Shown here piece by piece: positions 22,580 to 33,429 of a stretch of 64,000 bases of DNA. Made by a program: the position numbers and the translations under genes. Positions within the stretch are counted from its first letter, which is position 1; each line of letters starts with the position of its first letter. The notes under the pieces are model-generated. The model did no database searches. It had not been told where the DNA came from and saw only the letters and a list, made by a program, of their open reading frames with translations. This DNA comes from Acanthochromis polyacanthus (lineage: Eukaryota; Chordata; Actinopteri; Pomacentridae), in the NCBI RefSeq assembly GCF_021347895.1, contig NC_067122.1, positions 41,173,082 to 41,237,081 of the forward strand. Reading direction: 5' to 3'.

Positions 22580-23916
22580 AAGCAGTCACAGTCAGTCACT
22601 TTCACATTACTGGACCTCCTCACTGTCAGTCAACACCCCTGAACCAATCACCAGCAGTCTCTCTCACCTGGAATCCACCCCATTCCTTAGTTTGAAGCAT
22701 ATCAGCTTCATTCAGTCACACACAGCAGGAATTTGAACAGGATCTCCTCACACATCTCTGGAAACCATTCACTTTTCACAAGCCTGGACACCTGGAACTC
22801 ACACCATTAAGGAGGAAGCCTTCACCCCTGGAAACATGCTCTGGGATTTCTGGATGTCACCCACCTGAACCCATACTGTGCTGAATGTTGGTGAGCATCA
22901 ACTAATAGAAATATGATAATTGATGATTGATGGCAATGATGATGATTGATTGATGAAGCCTGTCTGCCGAACAGGTTAGGCTTCAATGGAGAATTTGATT
23001 TGATGGCGAACTACCCTGGAACGAACTGGAAACAGTTGGCTAGATTCACCCTTTCATCCACCCTACTGTTGGCAGGCCCTCACAGCCTCATCCTTTCCCC
23101 ACTGGTGTGGTAGGACTTGATTACTTTAGATGGATTGATTCACCTTGGTTGGATTTGTTTTGTCTCGTTTATGGACTTGTTTCGAATGAACTATTCTGAT
23201 TAACACCGCTGGCAACAGTGGAACCACGCTCACCTGTATTTATTGCCAAACTGAACCTAGCACTTTTGCTTTTGATTGTCAAATGTGAAGCTACTGAATT
23301 ATAGGTGAATGTTTGATTTATTCTTAATCTGATTTTCTGTTATTGTTTTGGTTTATTGTTTTTGGTCATTGTTTTGACTTTATGTATTCAAATATTTTTT
23401 GTTGATTAATTTTTTAAATACATTACCAGTAATCTAATTTGAGTTTTGTGTTCATTCATTTTCACACAGCTCCCAGAGCCAAACCTTCCCATAGCCTAGC
23501 CCTTAGCCCAACATTACAAGTGCTACACTGTCTTATGTTTAGTTCTCACAAGCGAATACATCAGTCATCATGTCAACATTGTAAGCTAGTGATCTTACTG
23601 CTTTATTTTTTCATGTTAAAATTTCATGCTTTTCGTGTACTTAAGGTGAGTGTTTGTTTCTGTTCAAGAATCCCTTTCCACATGCGGGGTAATACTCCCC
23701 CCCCCCCCTTCTCTCTGCCACGAGCAGCTACCACTCTGGTACTACCTCGGGCACCGACACCGTCTACTACATTAACCTCCAGCACACAGCAACGTCCTGT
23801 CGCTGATAAGAAACAGTAAACAGAGGCCATAGTTGAATTTCGTAATATTATTTCCGGTGTAAATGCCACCAGATGAACAAGTGGCTAAACATATCGCTTT
23901 TCTGTCTTATGTCTAG
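22580..23916. other. No gene recognised
   Basis: This contains simple GATT-like stretches around 22910-22965 and a C-run near 23698. Open frames are short or low in complexity. It may include remnants of older transposons that I cannot name. Confidence 0.3.
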
Positions 23917-24043
23917 GCAAGAGGAAAAGAGGCCACAACTTTGACCTTGCCAGTGTTCTTGCTGACATGCAGGCAGCAGATCAGTGGAGCCTTGACCATG
24001 TCAATATTCCTGGTCATGGATATGGGATCCCTAGTCAGCCATA
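23917..24043 (+). other. Possible terminal exon, unidentified
   Basis: After a pyrimidine-rich stretch and TAG at 23914-23916 an open block reads KRKRGHNFDLASVLADMQ and later PGHGYGIPSQP before TAA at 24041. The amino-acid texture is protein-like, but the block is short, has no identified partner exon and matches no family I can name. Confidence 0.2.
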
Positions 24044-25567
24044 AGGATGGAATTATGAAGGAGTGGCAGCAGAATGAGAGTGCACGGTATGATATTATAA
24101 CCTGTGATTTATAATGCAATACGCTATGACCTAATGAATGTGTGTGAATTAACCAAATGCTTACATTATTACATTTTTACAATGTTTAATGTTGGACTCA
24201 GAAATCAAAAGAGTACCTTATTCAGAAGAATGATGGGTTGATTATTTTTAAAGAATGTCTTTTTATTTTCCTTAATTTTGAAACAGTGTAAAAATCAGAA
24301 GCGTGTCTCACTATAAAAAGTGATGGTTTGATTATTTTGAAGAATGTCTTTTTATCTTCTTTTATTCCTTATACATTTTTTATGTCAGTTGTTTCTTTCA
24401 ATATATTCATATATCTTTTTTACATTTTTTGATGTTGAATAACGAATACTGGTCTGATAGGATTTGGAAAGAAAGGAGTAATTGGTTTCTAGGAAGTGAC
24501 CACTTGAGGGCAGCACCTCACTGGGAGCAGTGAGGGCCTTTGGTTACAGGACAGGTCAGAAGATGGATAGGGTTTGCTATTACTAAATAAATGAGAATGC
24601 TTTCAAGGTGTGGATTACTGTGAAATAAAGATGTTTACAGAAGAGTTTGATCACCCTGGGAAGATAGGGGATTACTATACTAGTGAGTGATTCCAAAGAG
24701 CTAAGATAGGTTAGTATTATATTATGCCCTTAGAGGTTCATTAGCTCTGTAAATATTGTTGGGGAATTTTTCGTAAGTCTGCGTGCACTGTGCTGAAATG
24801 TGTGGTGCATATGTCAGCGAATTTTAGACGCTGACATACGCTTCTTCCAGTTCCCGACCGGAGGCCTGGGTGCAAAAACAAGTATTAATAGAAAGTTGAA
24901 GTCTGGGGCACGCGAGAGCCACTAAGTCGAGGTATGGGGAAGTGCACATGTGCGGAGGGGGGTGGACGTGGCTGTAACTTGCTTACGTAGGTTGAGGTAT
25001 GCTGTCAACACCTATGCAAAATTAAGAGAGCTGTGATTTATAAATTGTACCTGTTAGAAAGATTTCGTGGGGAGATCGTTGCAGGTTGATTGCATCCAGG
25101 TAGATACCTGGACATCAGTCTGAGCACAAGGAATGATTACCACGTAACTTTGGATGAGTGAAATAACTTGGTCTGCACAAGGAATGTCTGTTCTGATGGA
25201 ATGATGGATTAAAGGAACTGCTCTCTCTACATTGTTGAAGGATTACAGGACTGTGATCTGGATTTGACATTGACTGATGGAGTATTACTGCAATTTATTA
25301 TTTCCAGAGGAATAACACCTGAATGGAATAACAAAGTTTTTTTTCTGGCCCAAACCACAAAATTGGATACAGGCAGACCTGAAATCTGGATTAACGCTCT
25401 CTCCAGCTTCCCCCTGGGTTCCTTTCTGGGCTCAGGTGAGCAGCCGGGTGTGGCCACACCGCGCTGCTCTACCCCCTCCAAATTACATATATTAGGTGAT
25501 TCTTACTCTTCTTTAGGAAAGCATAATACCAGTTGGGAGTTAGGATAAGTGTTTTGAATATTATCTA
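24044..25567. other. Sequence upstream of the L2 element
   Basis: No coding frame is recognised. TGTTGGGGAATTTTTCG at about 24757 has the look of an LTR start (TG...), and this stretch could contain the left part of the LTR whose right part appears after the L2 tail, but I found no sequence match that proves it. The part next to 25567 is probably the L2 5' UTR. A CCACTTGAGGGCAGC word near 24501 resembles a CTCF core, by eye only. Confidence 0.25.
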
Positions 25568-26665
25568 ATGTTTGATTATTTGTCTCCCTTCTCCATTAGA
25601 TCGGGGAAGATGAGCGCCTCATTGACTCCATGCCAGCGCAGGGATCCAGCGCTCCTGGAGCCGGAGGAGGACCCCTGGACGACACCGTGCCATGGACCGG
25701 CTCGCCCACCCGGGGACCAGTGGGCACCTCTAGGAGCCAAGCCCAAGTCTCTCCGGTGCTCTACTCCGGGGCAGCCGGCCCCATGGCACTCAGTTCACCG
25801 CCGCGGCGGATCACTGAGGCTCTCACCACCCTGTCCTCCTCCACCAGCCCAGGATATCTGCCTGTCAAACAGGTTTGCTGTCCTGGATGAAGAGGAATTC
25901 CCACCATTGTCTTGTGACTCGCTGCGCCCGCCCGGGCGAAGATGGTTTATTGATGTTCTTAATTGCTTGGATTTTAGACAACACGTCACACAGCCGACTC
26001 ACAACGGGGGACACACTCTGGACTTGGTCATTAGTCACGGTCCTCTATCCATCAGTGTGTCCTCTGTTGTTGACTTGGCTGTGTCCGACCATTTCTGTGT
26101 GTTTTTTGGAGTCACTGGTTTTATCCAACAGGAGGCCCCTGTGAGAACTGTGAGGAAGCGCTATTTGACTTCTGAAGTGGCTGCAAATTTTTTAGACATT
26201 TTAGAGAAATATCCTCCGGCTTTTCTACCAGCTCCCTGCGATTTTATTGTTGACTGTTTTAACTGTAAACTCAAGTCAAGCCTCGACTCAGCTGCTCCCT
26301 TTGTAACAAAACAGATACATATAAAAAACATACCACCATGGAGGACTGAGGAAACAAAAACACTGAAGAGGAAATGCAGAGCAGCGGAGAGAAAATGGAG
26401 GAAAAACAAATTGACAGTAAATTATCAAATATTTCGTGATCTAGTAAAAACATACAACAGTGCACTTAAGCAAGCCCGAAACAAGTACTTCTCAAAACTG
26501 ATTGCCAGTCACAAAAACAATACCAAATTTCTTTTCTCAACCATCGACAAACTACTCAACCCCACTTCCAATAATTATAAGGGCTTCATAAGTAACACAC
26601 TCTGTGAGGAATTTGCAGTCCACTTCGGAAGGAAGACAGAGTCGATTAGATCTAGCATTTTATGA
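25568..26665 (+). pseudogene. L2 fused remnant: ORF1 N-terminus plus endonuclease C-terminus
   Basis: An open frame of 365 codons from ATG 25568. Residues 1 to about 125 are Pro-rich and contain NRFAVLDEEEFPPL, as found in LINE ORF1 proteins. At about residue 126 (near 25942) the frame passes directly into LDFRQHVTQPTHNGGHTLDL and SDHFCVFF, the end of an APE-type endonuclease, followed by the basic linker region (KRKCRAAERKWRK). The middle, including the catalytic N-terminal half of the endonuclease, is missing, so an in-frame deletion joined two proteins. TGA at 26663-26665 separates it from the reverse transcriptase, which continues in the same frame. Confidence 0.75.
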
Positions 26666-26752
26666 AATCTGAAAACTGCCTCTACCTTTACTGCTTCTGC
26701 GACTCTGTCTTTAACTGAGGAAACACTGGACAGTTTTGACCTGGTTGATGCA

Positions 26753-28293
26753 AGCACATTTGGTGGATTTTTATCCCAAATGAACCCAACAACCTGTCTT
26801 TTAGATCCCATCCCCACTTCATTTTTTAAGACATTTTGTGGGCATCTTGAAGGCGAGCTTTTAAACATCATGAATTGCTCCCTTCAAACAGGGGTCTTCC
26901 CTGCTGCTTTTATAACAGCAATGGTGAGGCCCCTTCTGAAGAAGACTAATCTGGATCCTGCTATTTTTAATAATTACAGACCAGTATCCAACTTACCATT
27001 TTTAAGCAAAGTTTTAGAGAAAATTGTTTTTACTCAGCTGAATGCTTTTTTTTAAAAAAGACACAATATTTTAGAAAAATTTCAGTCAGGTTTTAGGACA
27101 AACCACAGCACAGAAACGGCTCTGTTAAAAATTGTTAACGACCTCAGGAGTAATTTAGACTCCCATAAACTTTCTGTTCTGGTGCTACTGGACTTAAGTG
27201 CAGCCTTTGACACAGTAGATCACCCAACTCTTTTATCTAGACTTAAACACCTGGTCGGCCTCTCTGGGACTGTTTTAAAATGGTTTTACTCCTATCTCTC
27301 TGACAGAAGTTTTCTGGTAAGTTTGGATACATGCTCATCAGATGTCCACAAAATGAAATATGGAGTGCCTCAAGGCTCAATTTTAGGTCCCATTCTTTTT
27401 AACTTATACATGCTCCCACTTGGAGATGTCATCAGGAGACACGGAATCAGTTTTCACAGTTACGCTGATGACACTCAACTTTACATTGCCGTGTCTCCCG
27501 ATGACACAGGGCCAGTCGATGCCCTTTTAAACTGTATTTTAGACATCAAATCTTGGATGGCTGAGAATTTCTTGCAGCTCAACCAGGACAAGACTGAGGT
27601 TTTAGTTATCGGCCCTGAAGCCAAGAGAGAGAAACTTTTATTGAAACTGTCTTCGCTATCTTTTAAACCTGCTGTTTCTGTAAAAATCTGGGCGTCATTT
27701 TTGACTCTGAGCTTAATTTTATACCTCATCTTAAACAAGTAACTAAAACAGGTTTTTACCATTTAAAGAATATAGCCAGAGTCCACCCATTTCTCTCTCT
27801 AGCAAACACAGAGCTGTTAATGCATGCTTTTATTTCTAGTAGAATGGACTACTGTAATGCCCTGCTTTCTGGTCTTCCCAAAAAAACTATTTCTCACCTC
27901 CAATTATTGCAGAACTCAGCTGCACGAGTCCTGACGAAGACCAGAAAGCGGGACCACATTACACCAGTTTTAAAATCACTGCATTGGCTCCCTGTGTGCT
28001 TCAGGGTAGATTTTAAAATTATTCTAACAGTTTTTAAATGTATTAATGGTCTTGGGCCTTCATATTTATCTGATCTACTTTTACCTTATGAACCCTCACG
28101 GACCCTCAGGTCCTCTGACACTGGCCTTTTAACAGTTCCCAAGGTGAATACAGTGACACATGGCGAGGCAGCTTTTCAACATTATGGCCCTCGCCTGTGG
28201 AACAGCCTGCCAGAGGACCTGAGGGCTGTAGAGAACGTAGAGACTTTTAAACGCAGGCTCAAGACTCACCTTTTTAAACTGGCTTTTACATAA
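26753..28293 (+). pseudogene. L2 reverse transcriptase, array copy 1
   Basis: Contains all RT landmarks: RPVSNLPFLSKVLEK, AAFDTVDH (first catalytic Asp), GVPQGSILGP, SYADDTQLY (catalytic Asp pair) and the C-terminal LQLLQNSAARVLT...HWLPV block. Two defects: TAA at 27053-27055 in a T/A run (8 T, 6 A), after which the frame resumes, and a lost A near 27690 (5 instead of 6) that shifts the last third. It is preceded in frame by the fused ORF1/endonuclease remnant and ends at the common stop after LFKLAFT. Confidence 0.85.
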
Positions 28294-28766
28294 TGCTTTT
28301 ATTTTATCTTAAGGGCTTTGATTTATACTGTTTATTCCCTGGTTTTGCTTTTATTTCTATATTTATTTTATTATTTTGTGTACTATATTATTATTTCACT
28401 ATTTTAGTATTTATTTTATTATCTATTTTACCATTTATTTTACTATTTATTTACTATTTTATTATTCTTTATCTTTTAGTAGCTATTTTATTCTTCAATT
28501 TTTAGTTTTTACGTGTTATTTTTAACACGTCTATTTTAGATTCCAGTGTTTCCTCAGTGGGGAGCCGTCTGCATCTGGGGCTTTGACAGGGCCTGGGCCT
28601 AATGGCCCTGGAGCTATCTGGCCTGTTGGGCCTGACGGGGCCTGCTGCTGCCCCGGGTGTGGGAGGGATGTGGGCCATTGTCTTTTTATTGTTTTTTATT
28701 GTTTGTTTTTAACTTGTTAAGCACTTTGTGCTACTTTTGTATGAAAAGTGCTATACAAATAAACTC

Positions 28767-28815
<49 letters not shown>

Positions 28816-29418
28816 TATGGCTATGCTTTTGCCCTGCTTTGATATATTTCTACAAAGCATTATTCTGCAATTAAAGACAACAAATTGCAAGTGCTATTTC
28901 TTATTTTTATTTCTACTCTTATTTTATTTTATCCCTGAATGAATACTTATACATCTAGCTCTGGATGTAAAAAGTCAGATTATTGCATGCATAACAATAG
29001 TAAAGGTTCTAAAAGGTTACCTAATTATAGGGGCCGGATAGGCCCGGTATAAACATATCCTAGAGGTTATCTATATGTCCATAATCTCTGAATTAAACCT
29101 AGCAATTTACCAAGTGCAAGATCCAGAGAGGAAAAGCTGCCGTTAACAGACGTGACTGGTGATTAAGTTTAACTATACCGAAGTGGCTACTCGGTTAAAT
29201 TAATTATCAGAGGAAGCAGGGATAGGCGTCTGGATGAAAGCAGTGAGAAAGCTAGGTGAATTTTCCTCGTTTACCAGCTCAACAGTTCTGCAGTATCCCT
29301 CTGAGTAAGATCTCAGGGGGCGGTAGAACCGGACCCATAAGATGGAGAGCTGGTCCAGTGATTCCCTGACAGCTGAATAAGTTAATTAGGGGGTTACTGA
29401 CCCTGAGGATCAACAAGG
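28816..29418 (+). mobile_element. LTR-like segment, array copy 1
   Basis: The roughly 600 bp between the L2 GATT tail and the primer binding site should contain the right part (R/U5) of a retroviral-type LTR, since a binding site normally lies a few bases beyond the LTR end. It has AT-rich sequence with AATTAAAG near 28870 and ends GGATCAACAAGG before the site. The left (U3) end is not visible: the LTR seems cut by the L2. The segment recurs at 32244-32846, 35683-36285 and 39133-39735. Confidence 0.5.
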
Positions 29419-29432
29419 TGGCGCCCGAACAG
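29419..29432 (+). promoter_or_regulatory. Primer binding site, tRNA-Lys type (copy 1)
   Basis: TGGCGCCCGAACAG is complementary to the 3' end of tRNA-Lys(UUU), including the CCA, over 14 bases; retroviral binding sites are usually 18. In a retroelement this is where minus-strand DNA synthesis starts. Confidence 0.75.
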
Positions 29433-29777
29433 CTTTTTTACCGACAGGTAAAATCCCTGGACCGACAGGTGTATACCCTATGACCCGAGGGGGAAGCTGA
29501 GGTGAGGACTGTAGATGTCCGCCTTGGCAGGAGAGAGCAGTGACGGCTGAGGTCTGATAGGACAGAACTCTCACTGTAAGAGGGGGTGACTCAGACAGGT
29601 TGGAGAACGTTGGACTCAGAATCACTGGAAGGTTAAGACAAAACCTTTTTTTATGAGTGTCCTACTCAAGATTATAACGGAGGATTGTAATCTGACGTGA
29701 GGATTGTATATTTCCAAGGAAGGAATAGTTTGGTGGTAGCATTCCCCCAGGAGGAGAGAGGTGGGGTGAAGCAGGCT
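29433..29777 (+). other. Retroelement leader, array copy 1
   Basis: Non-coding leader between the primer binding site and the first ATG of the gag-like frame. It contains GACAGGTAAAATC (a possible splice donor, AG|GTAAAA, near 29450), as expected for retroviral leaders. The leader recurs in the other three units with one shared substitution (CTCACTG in units 1 and 2, CTCCCTG in units 3 and 4). Confidence 0.5.
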
Positions 29778-30289
29778 ATGGCTGCCACTTGTAAGCAACA
29801 GGCACAGTATGCTGTGTATCACCACGTGCTGAAATTTTGGATTATAGTGTTGCTTAGTTCCACAGAGGTGAAGTCGAAGCAAGATGCTGCGACTTGGCTG
29901 AGTGGTGGGGCGGCTTTTTAGAGAACTTTGCCAAGGACACTTCAAAGGGGCGGCTGGAAGTGATAGTTAGCCCTTCTGTGAAATATGACCCTGTGGTGAA
30001 GATGTTGGCCAGAGAAACTGGAGTGCGACCTGGGTTGGTGGCTCCTAAAAACGTGAAAACCATGTCAGTGTATAAGGACCATGGACAGCTCCTGGTGCCA
30101 TTGCATGTGTATCGGTGCAAGAAGAGTGAAGAGGGGGATGAGACCGCCAGTGTATGTACTGACCTTGAGGTGATTACAAGCACATTTGGTGGATTTTTAT
30201 CCCAAATGAACCCAACAACCTGTCTTTTAGATCCCATCCCCACTTCATTTTTTAAGACATTTTGTGGGCATCTTGAAGGCGAGCTTTAA
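29778..30289 (+). pseudogene. Gag-like N-terminus fused to L2 RT, truncated (units 1/2)
   Basis: ATG 29778 opens a gag-like frame that stops at 29919-29921; the following residues (WWGGFLENFAKD, VKMLARETGVRPGL, CKKSEEGDETAS) are in the next frame, so one shift near 29895 is needed. At 30178/30179 the unit junction carries this frame into L2 residues (TFGGFLSQMNPTT). In this copy a missing T (GAGCTTTAAAC, three T instead of four) creates an early stop at 30287-30289. Assigned as gag-like by position after a primer binding site, not by a recognised domain. Confidence 0.55.
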
Positions 30290-31718
30290 ACATCATGAAT
30301 TGCTCCCTTCAAACAGGGGTCTTCCCTGCTGCTTTTATAACAGCAATGGTGAGGCCCCTTCTGAAGAAGACTAATCTGGATCCTGCTATTTTTAATAATT
30401 ACAGACCAGTATCCAACTTACCATTTTTAAGCAAAGTTTTAGAGAAAATTGTTTTTACTCAGCTGAATGCTTTTTTTTAAAAAGACACAATATTTTAGAA
30501 AAATTTCAGTCAGGTTTTAGGACAAACCACAGCACAGAAACGGCTCTGTTAAAAATTGTTAACGACCTCAGGAGTAATTTAGACTCCCATAAACTTTCTG
30601 TTCTGGTGCTACTGGACTTAAGTGCAGCCTTTGACACAGTAGATCACCCAACTCTTTTATCTAGACTTAAACACCTGGTCGGCCTCTCTGGGACTGTTTT
30701 AAAATGGTTTTACTCCTATCTCTCTGACAGAAGTTTTCTGGTAAGTTTGGATACATGCTCATCAGATGTCCACAAAATGAAATATGGAGTGCCTCAAGGC
30801 TCAATTTTAGGTCCCATTCTTTTTAACTTATACATGCTCCCACTTGGAGATGTCATCAGGAGACACGGAATCAGTTTTCACAGTTACGCTGATGACACTC
30901 AACTTTACATTGCCGTGTCTCCCGATGACACAGGGCCAGTCGATGCCCTTTTAAACTGTATTTTAGACATCAAATCTTGGATGGCTGAGAATTTCTTGCA
31001 GCTCAACCAGGACAAGACTGAGGTTTTAGTTATCGGCCCTGAAGCCAAGAGAGAGAAACTTTTATTGAAACTGTCTTCGCTATCTTTTAAACCTGCTGTT
31101 TCTGTAAAAAATCTGGGCGTCATTTTTGACTCTGAGCTTAATTTTATACCTCATCTTAAACAAGTAACTAAAACAGGTTTTTACCATTTAAAGAATATAG
31201 CCAGAGTCCACCCATTTCTCTCTCTAGCAAACACAGAGCTGTTAATGCATGCTTTTATTTCTAGTAGAATGGACTACTGTAATGCCCTGCTTTCTGGTCT
31301 TCCCAAAAAAACTATTTCTCACCTCCAATTATTGCAGAACTCAGCTGCACGAGTCCTGACGAAGACCAGAAAGCGGGACCACATTACACCAGTTTTAAAA
31401 TCACTGCATTGGCTCCCTGTGTGCTTCAGGGTAGATTTTAAAATTATTCTAACAGTTTTTAAATGTATTAATGGTCTTGGGCCTTCATATTTATCTGATC
31501 TACTTTTACCTTATGAACCCTCACGGACCCTCAGGTCCTCTGACACTGGCCTTTTAACAGTTCCCAAGGTGAATACAGTGACACATGGCGAGGCAGCTTT
31601 TCAACATTATGGCCCTCGCCTGTGGAACAGCCTGCCAGAGGACCTGAGGGCTGTAGAGAACGTAGAGACTTTTAAACGCAGGCTCAAGACTCACCTTTTT
31701 AAACTGGCTTTTACATAA
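30179..31718 (+). pseudogene. L2 reverse transcriptase, array copy 2
   Basis: Same protein as copy 1. Two frame breaks, both in homopolymers: three T instead of four near 30285 and 8 T + 5 A near 30471. From 30606 the frame is open to the common stop at 31718, covering the AAFDTVDH, GVPQGS and YADD motifs and the C-terminal domain. Its 3' UTR has one T fewer (TTATTTGTGTAC) and the tail has 13 GATT units (32192-32243). Confidence 0.85.
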
Positions 31719-32190
31719 TGCTTTTATTTTATCTTAAGGGCTTTGATTTATACTGTTTATTCCCTGGTTTTGCTTTTATTTCTATATTTATTTTATTATT
31801 TGTGTACTATATTATTATTTCACTATTTTAGTATTTATTTTATTATCTATTTTACCATTTATTTTACTATTTATTTACTATTTTATTATTCTTTATCTTT
31901 TAGTAGCTATTTTATTCTTCAATTTTTAGTTTTTACGTGTTATTTTTAACACGTCTATTTTAGATTCCAGTGTTTCCTCAGTGGGGAGCCGTCTGCATCT
32001 GGGGCTTTGACAGGGCCTGGGCCTAATGGCCCTGGAGCTATCTGGCCTGTTGGGCCTGACGGGGCCTGCTGCTGCCCCGGGTGTGGGAGGGATGTGGGCC
32101 ATTGTCTTTTTATTGTTTTTTATTGTTTGTTTTTAACTTGTTAAGCACTTTGTGCTACTTTTGTATGAAAAGTGCTATACAAATAAACTC

Positions 32191-32243
<53 letters not shown>

Positions 32244-32846
32244 TATGGCTATGCTTTTGCCCTGCTTTGATATATTTCTACAAAGCATTATTCTGCAATT
32301 AAAGACAACAAATTGCAAGTGCTATTTCTTATTTTTATTTCTACTCTTATTTTATTTTATCCCTGAATGAATACTTATACATCTAGCTCTGGATGTAAAA
32401 AGTCAGATTATTGCATGCATAACAATAGTAAAGGTTCTAAAAGGTTACCTAATTATAGGGGCCGGATAGGCCCGGTATAAACATATCCTAGAGGTTATCT
32501 ATATGTCCATAATCTCTGAATTAAACCTAGCAATTTACCAAGTGCAAGATCCAGAGAGGAAAAGCTGCCGTTAACAGACGTGACTGGTGATTAAGTTTAA
32601 CTATACCGAAGTGGCTACTCGGTTAAATTAATTATCAGAGGAAGCAGGGATAGGCGTCTGGATGAAAGCAGTGAGAAAGCTAGGTGAATTTTCCTCGTTT
32701 ACCAGCTCAACAGTTCTGCAGTATCCCTCTGAGTAAGATCTCAGGGGGCGGTAGAACCGGACCCATAAGATGGAGAGCTGGTCCAGTGATTCCCTGACAG
32801 CTGAATAAGTTAATTAGGGGGTTACTGACCCTGAGGATCAACAAGG
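32244..32846 (+). mobile_element. LTR-like segment, array copy 2
   Basis: Same 603-bp segment as 28816-29418, between the GATT tail of unit 2 and its primer binding site. Confidence 0.5.
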
Positions 32847-32860
32847 TGGCGCCCAAACAG
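32847..32860 (+). promoter_or_regulatory. Primer binding site, variant (copy 2)
   Basis: TGGCGCCCAAACAG: one G-to-A change relative to the other three copies. It weakens the match to tRNA-Lys at one position. Confidence 0.65.
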
Positions 32861-33205
32861 CTTTTTTACCGACAGGTAAAATCCCTGGACCGACAGGTGT
32901 ATACCCTATGACCCGAGGGGGAAGCTGAGGTGAGGACTGTAGATGTCCGCCTTGGCAGGAGAGAGCAGTGACGGCTGAGGTCTGATAGGACAGAACTCTC
33001 ACTGTAAGAGGGGGTGACTCAGACAGGTTGGAGAACGTTGGACTCAGAATCACTGGAAGGTTAAGACAAAACCTTTTTTTATGAGTGTCCTACTCAAGAT
33101 TATAACGGAGGATTGTAATCTGACGTGAGGATTGTATATTTCCAAGGAAGGAATAGTTTGGTGGTAGCATTCCCCCAGGAGGAGAGAGGTGGGGTGAAGC
33201 AGGCT

Positions 33206-33349
33206 ATGGCTGCCACTTGTAAGCAACAGGCACAGTATGCTGTGTATCACCACGTGCTGAAATTTTGGATTATAGTGTTGCTTAGTTCCACAGAGGTGAA
33301 GTCGAAGCAAGATGCTGCGACTTGGCTGAGTGGTGGGGCGGCTTTTTAG
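33206..33349 (+). pseudogene. Gag-like N-terminal frame with ATG (copy 2)
   Basis: The first 47 codons of the gag-like region from ATG 33206 (starting MAATCKQQAQ) stop at 33347-33349. The continuing gag-like residues lie in the overlapping frame described in the next entry. Equivalent ATGs are at 29778, 36645 and 40095. The same stop occurs in all four copies, so the break predates the duplication, or expression uses a frameshift. Confidence 0.5.
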
Positions 33350-33429
33350 AGAACTTTGCCAAGGACACTTCAAAGGGGCGGCTGGAAGTGATAGTTAGCC
33401 CTTCTGTGAAATATGACCCTGTGGTGAAG

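Larger units (their letters stand above)
25568..28815 (+). mobile_element. L2/CR1-like LINE, first copy
   Basis: Order seen: an ORF1-like N-terminus, the C-terminal part of an endonuclease, a linker, a reverse transcriptase with its C-terminal domain, an AT-rich 3' UTR and a tail of 12 GATT units (28768-28815). Tails of short repeats in place of poly(A) are typical of L2/CR1 LINEs. Part of ORF1 and the N-terminal endonuclease are deleted. The part from 26753 rightwards is repeated three more times downstream. The exact 5' boundary is unclear. Confidence 0.85.

Noticed and set aside
28768..28815. Regular GATT units resembling a CRISPR-like or satellite array
   Set aside because: Four-base LINE tail repeats without spacers; genomic context is a eukaryotic retroelement.
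29419..29432. Evidence of a lentivirus because of the tRNA-Lys-type primer site
   Set aside because: Primer choice is shared by several retroelement groups, the match is only 14 bases and no lentiviral gene is recognisable.
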